A DNA stretch of 5,674 bases from Acidobacteriota bacterium. GTDB lineage: Bacteria; Acidobacteriota; Terriglobia; Terriglobales; Acidobacteriaceae. The stretch lies in the NCBI GenBank assembly GCA_025353435.1, contig JANXQR010000361.1, positions 1 through 5,674 on the forward strand, given 5' to 3'. Position numbers and translations under genes: made by a program. The notes below the pieces were generated by a model. It ran no database searches and was not told where the DNA came from. It was given only the letters and a program-made list of their open reading frames with translations. Shown here piece by piece: positions 4,468 to 5,674 of this stretch. How positions within the stretch are numbered: the first letter of the stretch is position 1; every line of letters begins with the position of its first letter.

Positions 4468-5674
4468 CTACGCTTCGACGGGCAGGTTGGAGATGCCTTC
4501 TGTGCCGAAGATGCGGCGATAGCGTTCTACTTCCTGCGCGGGGCCCATGGCCTTCGCGTAGTTGTCGGAAAGCTTTACCGCGGGGCGGCCCTCGACCTCA
4601 GACAACTTGCACACCAGGCTGATGGGGTTGAAGCTGCCGTCGCCTTGCGGATCGCAGTTGCGAAAGTCGTTGGTGAGGAATGTGCCCCAACCGGCGCTGA
4701 AGCGAATACGCGGCTCAGGGCGCCAGCGCTGCGGATCACTAAAGTCTTGAGAGCTGCGAAATGAATCCGGTGTTCCCTTCCCAATAATGGTGCCGCCAAA
4801 GTGGGCGTGCAGCGCAAGGATGCGATCGACGTCGAGAGCATCCGATGCGATGAGCCGCTTGCGACGAGGGTCCCGCCCGCGCGCGGTGAGCCACGCAATA
4901 TACTCATCGCCGGCGATGAACGGATCCTTGCTGTCGATGCGCTGCCCGGTCCAGTTCCCTACCCAATCTGGTGCGTCGCGCAGGAACTGCGTGGTGCCGA
5001 AGGTGTCAGGCAGCAGGATAAGCAACTCGCCCTGGTAAGTCTGCTGCCACAGTTCGAGCATGCGGTATTGCGCGGTGCGGAGTTCATCATCGGTGTTCGC
5101 TAGCGCGGCCAAGGCCATGGGTATTTCATGCGCGTTGGTGCCCATCGCTTCAAGGTCGTGCTTGTAAGCGAGATAGGTATTTGAGCTGCCGGTGAAGCTT
5201 TTTCCCAGCACATCGCGCATGGCGAGCACCACGTATTCGTGCCAGAGAAAGCTGTGGCGGCGGCGGGTGCCGAAGTCGCTGAGGCTGAGGCCGGGAACGC
5301 CGCGCAGCCGCTCCATCTTCTCCCAGAGGCGCGATTTTGCGCGGGCATAGAGCACGTCAAGCTCGAATTCGGTGAGTTTTTTGAGAGCGGCGCGCGTCTT
5401 CAATTCGTCAATGATGGAAAGTGCGTAGATTTCCCACAAAGTGGTCTCGGTCCACAGGCCATCGAAGCGAAGCGCGATCTGGCCGTCTTCGATTGACAAG
5501 TCAAAGTCGGAGAGGCGGAAGTCGTTGGCCAGCCACTCAAGGAAGGCCGGCTCGAAGATACCTCTGCGGCCGAAGAAGGTGTTGCCGGCGAGCCAGATCA
5601 GCTCGGATTTGTGCAAGCGGAGATCGCGCGTCGATTCAAGTTGCGCGCGCAACTCGCTGACGTCGACGATGTCG
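4468..5674 (-). CDS. pncB: Nicotinate phosphoribosyltransferase (N-terminus beyond window)
   Basis: This is a cytoplasmic enzyme of NAD salvage (Preiss-Handler pathway), joining nicotinate and PRPP to give nicotinate mononucleotide with help from ATP. The frame stays open through the right edge; 401 residues are visible and the true N-terminus, probably a few dozen residues, is missing. The TTG at 5652 is an internal Leu, not the start, because the upstream codons continue the family alignment (DIVDVSE). Visible numbering follows. DFGTRRR (133-139) is a family signature. MGTNAHE (177-183) contains the His182 equivalent to the His that is phosphorylated in bacterial PncB. DSKDP (247-251) occupies the usual DSGDP position. 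SDALDVD (277-283) and GWGTFLTNDF (328-337) belong to the phosphate-binding side of the barrel, and LVCKLSEVEGRPAVKLSD (353-370) is the conserved C-terminal segment. Compared with the Escherichia coli enzyme there is an extra stretch of roughly 20 residues (about 295-322). It is convergent with the DUF1501 gene and not part of that operon. Confidence 0.95.
   Translation of the reverse strand, partial: DIVDVSELRAQLESTRDLRLHKSELIWLAGNTFFGRRGIFEPAFLEWLANDFRLSDFDLSIEDGQIALRFDGLWTETTLWEIYALSIIDELKTRAALKKLTEFELDVLYARAKSRLWEKMERLRGVPGLSLSDFGTRRRHSFLWHEYVVLAMRDVLGKSFTGSSNTYLAYKHDLEAMGTNAHEIPMALAALANTDDELRTAQYRMLELWQQTYQGELLILLPDTFGTTQFLRDAPDWVGNWTGQRIDSKDPFIAGDEYIAWLTARGRDPRRKRLIASDALDVDRILALHAHFGGTIIGKGTPDSFRSSQDFSDPQRWRPEPRIRFSAGWGTFLTNDFRNCDPQGDGSFNPISLVCKLSEVEGRPAVKLSDNYAKAMGPAQEVERYRRIFGTEGISNLPVEA

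Noticed and set aside
4468..5652. Complete 394-residue PncB starting at a TTG at 5652
   Set aside because: The seven codons between 5652 and the window edge continue the family alignment without a stop, so the gene is simply cut by the window.

Overview
The window looks like chromosomal DNA of a GC-rich, didermic soil-type bacterium. The best guess is Acidobacteriota (Terriglobales-like). That assignment is inference from three things: a paired exported DUF1800/DUF1501 operon, a dispersed intergenic repeat containing ATTCTGAGCGA...TCGAAGAATCT arms, and a heptanucleotide repeat tract. No rRNA or other phylogenetic marker is present, so the phylum is not proven.

Layout. (1) Positions 1-355, minus strand, hold the N-terminal 118 residues of an IS1595-family (zinc-ribbon) transposase that runs off the left edge. 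A strong promoter lies so close to its start codon that the mRNA would be almost leaderless. (2) Positions 356-770 are non-coding or nearly so. They hold an AT-rich stretch that includes the unmarked end of the insertion sequence, a textbook rho-independent terminator pointing right (468-494), a 70-bp in-phase array of 7-bp units (572-641), a perfect 14-bp palindrome of CRP/FNR type (649-662) and a possible sigma-70 promoter. (3) Positions 909-4315, plus strand, carry a two-gene operon separated by 14 nt. The first gene is a Sec-exported DUF1800 protein (709 aa, start chosen at 909, not 771). The second is a Tat-exported DUF1501 protein of the alkaline phosphatase/sulfatase superfamily (420 aa). 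(4) Positions 4316-4467 are a convergent intergenic gap occupied by a dispersed imperfect-palindromic repeat with an 8-bp internal hairpin. (5) Positions 4468 to the right edge, minus strand, hold most of nicotinate phosphoribosyltransferase (pncB), cut by the window end before its N-terminus.

How the genes relate. The DUF1800 and DUF1501 genes almost certainly form one transcription unit and work together outside the cytoplasm. Their biochemical role is not established. A DUF1501 metal-dependent hydrolase delivered folded by Tat alongside a Sec-delivered DUF1800 partner is the part of the window that best fits an uncharacterised system. pncB belongs to NAD salvage and is unrelated. The transposase is a neighbouring mobile element whose insertion seems to have separated a host terminator from whatever gene it once served.
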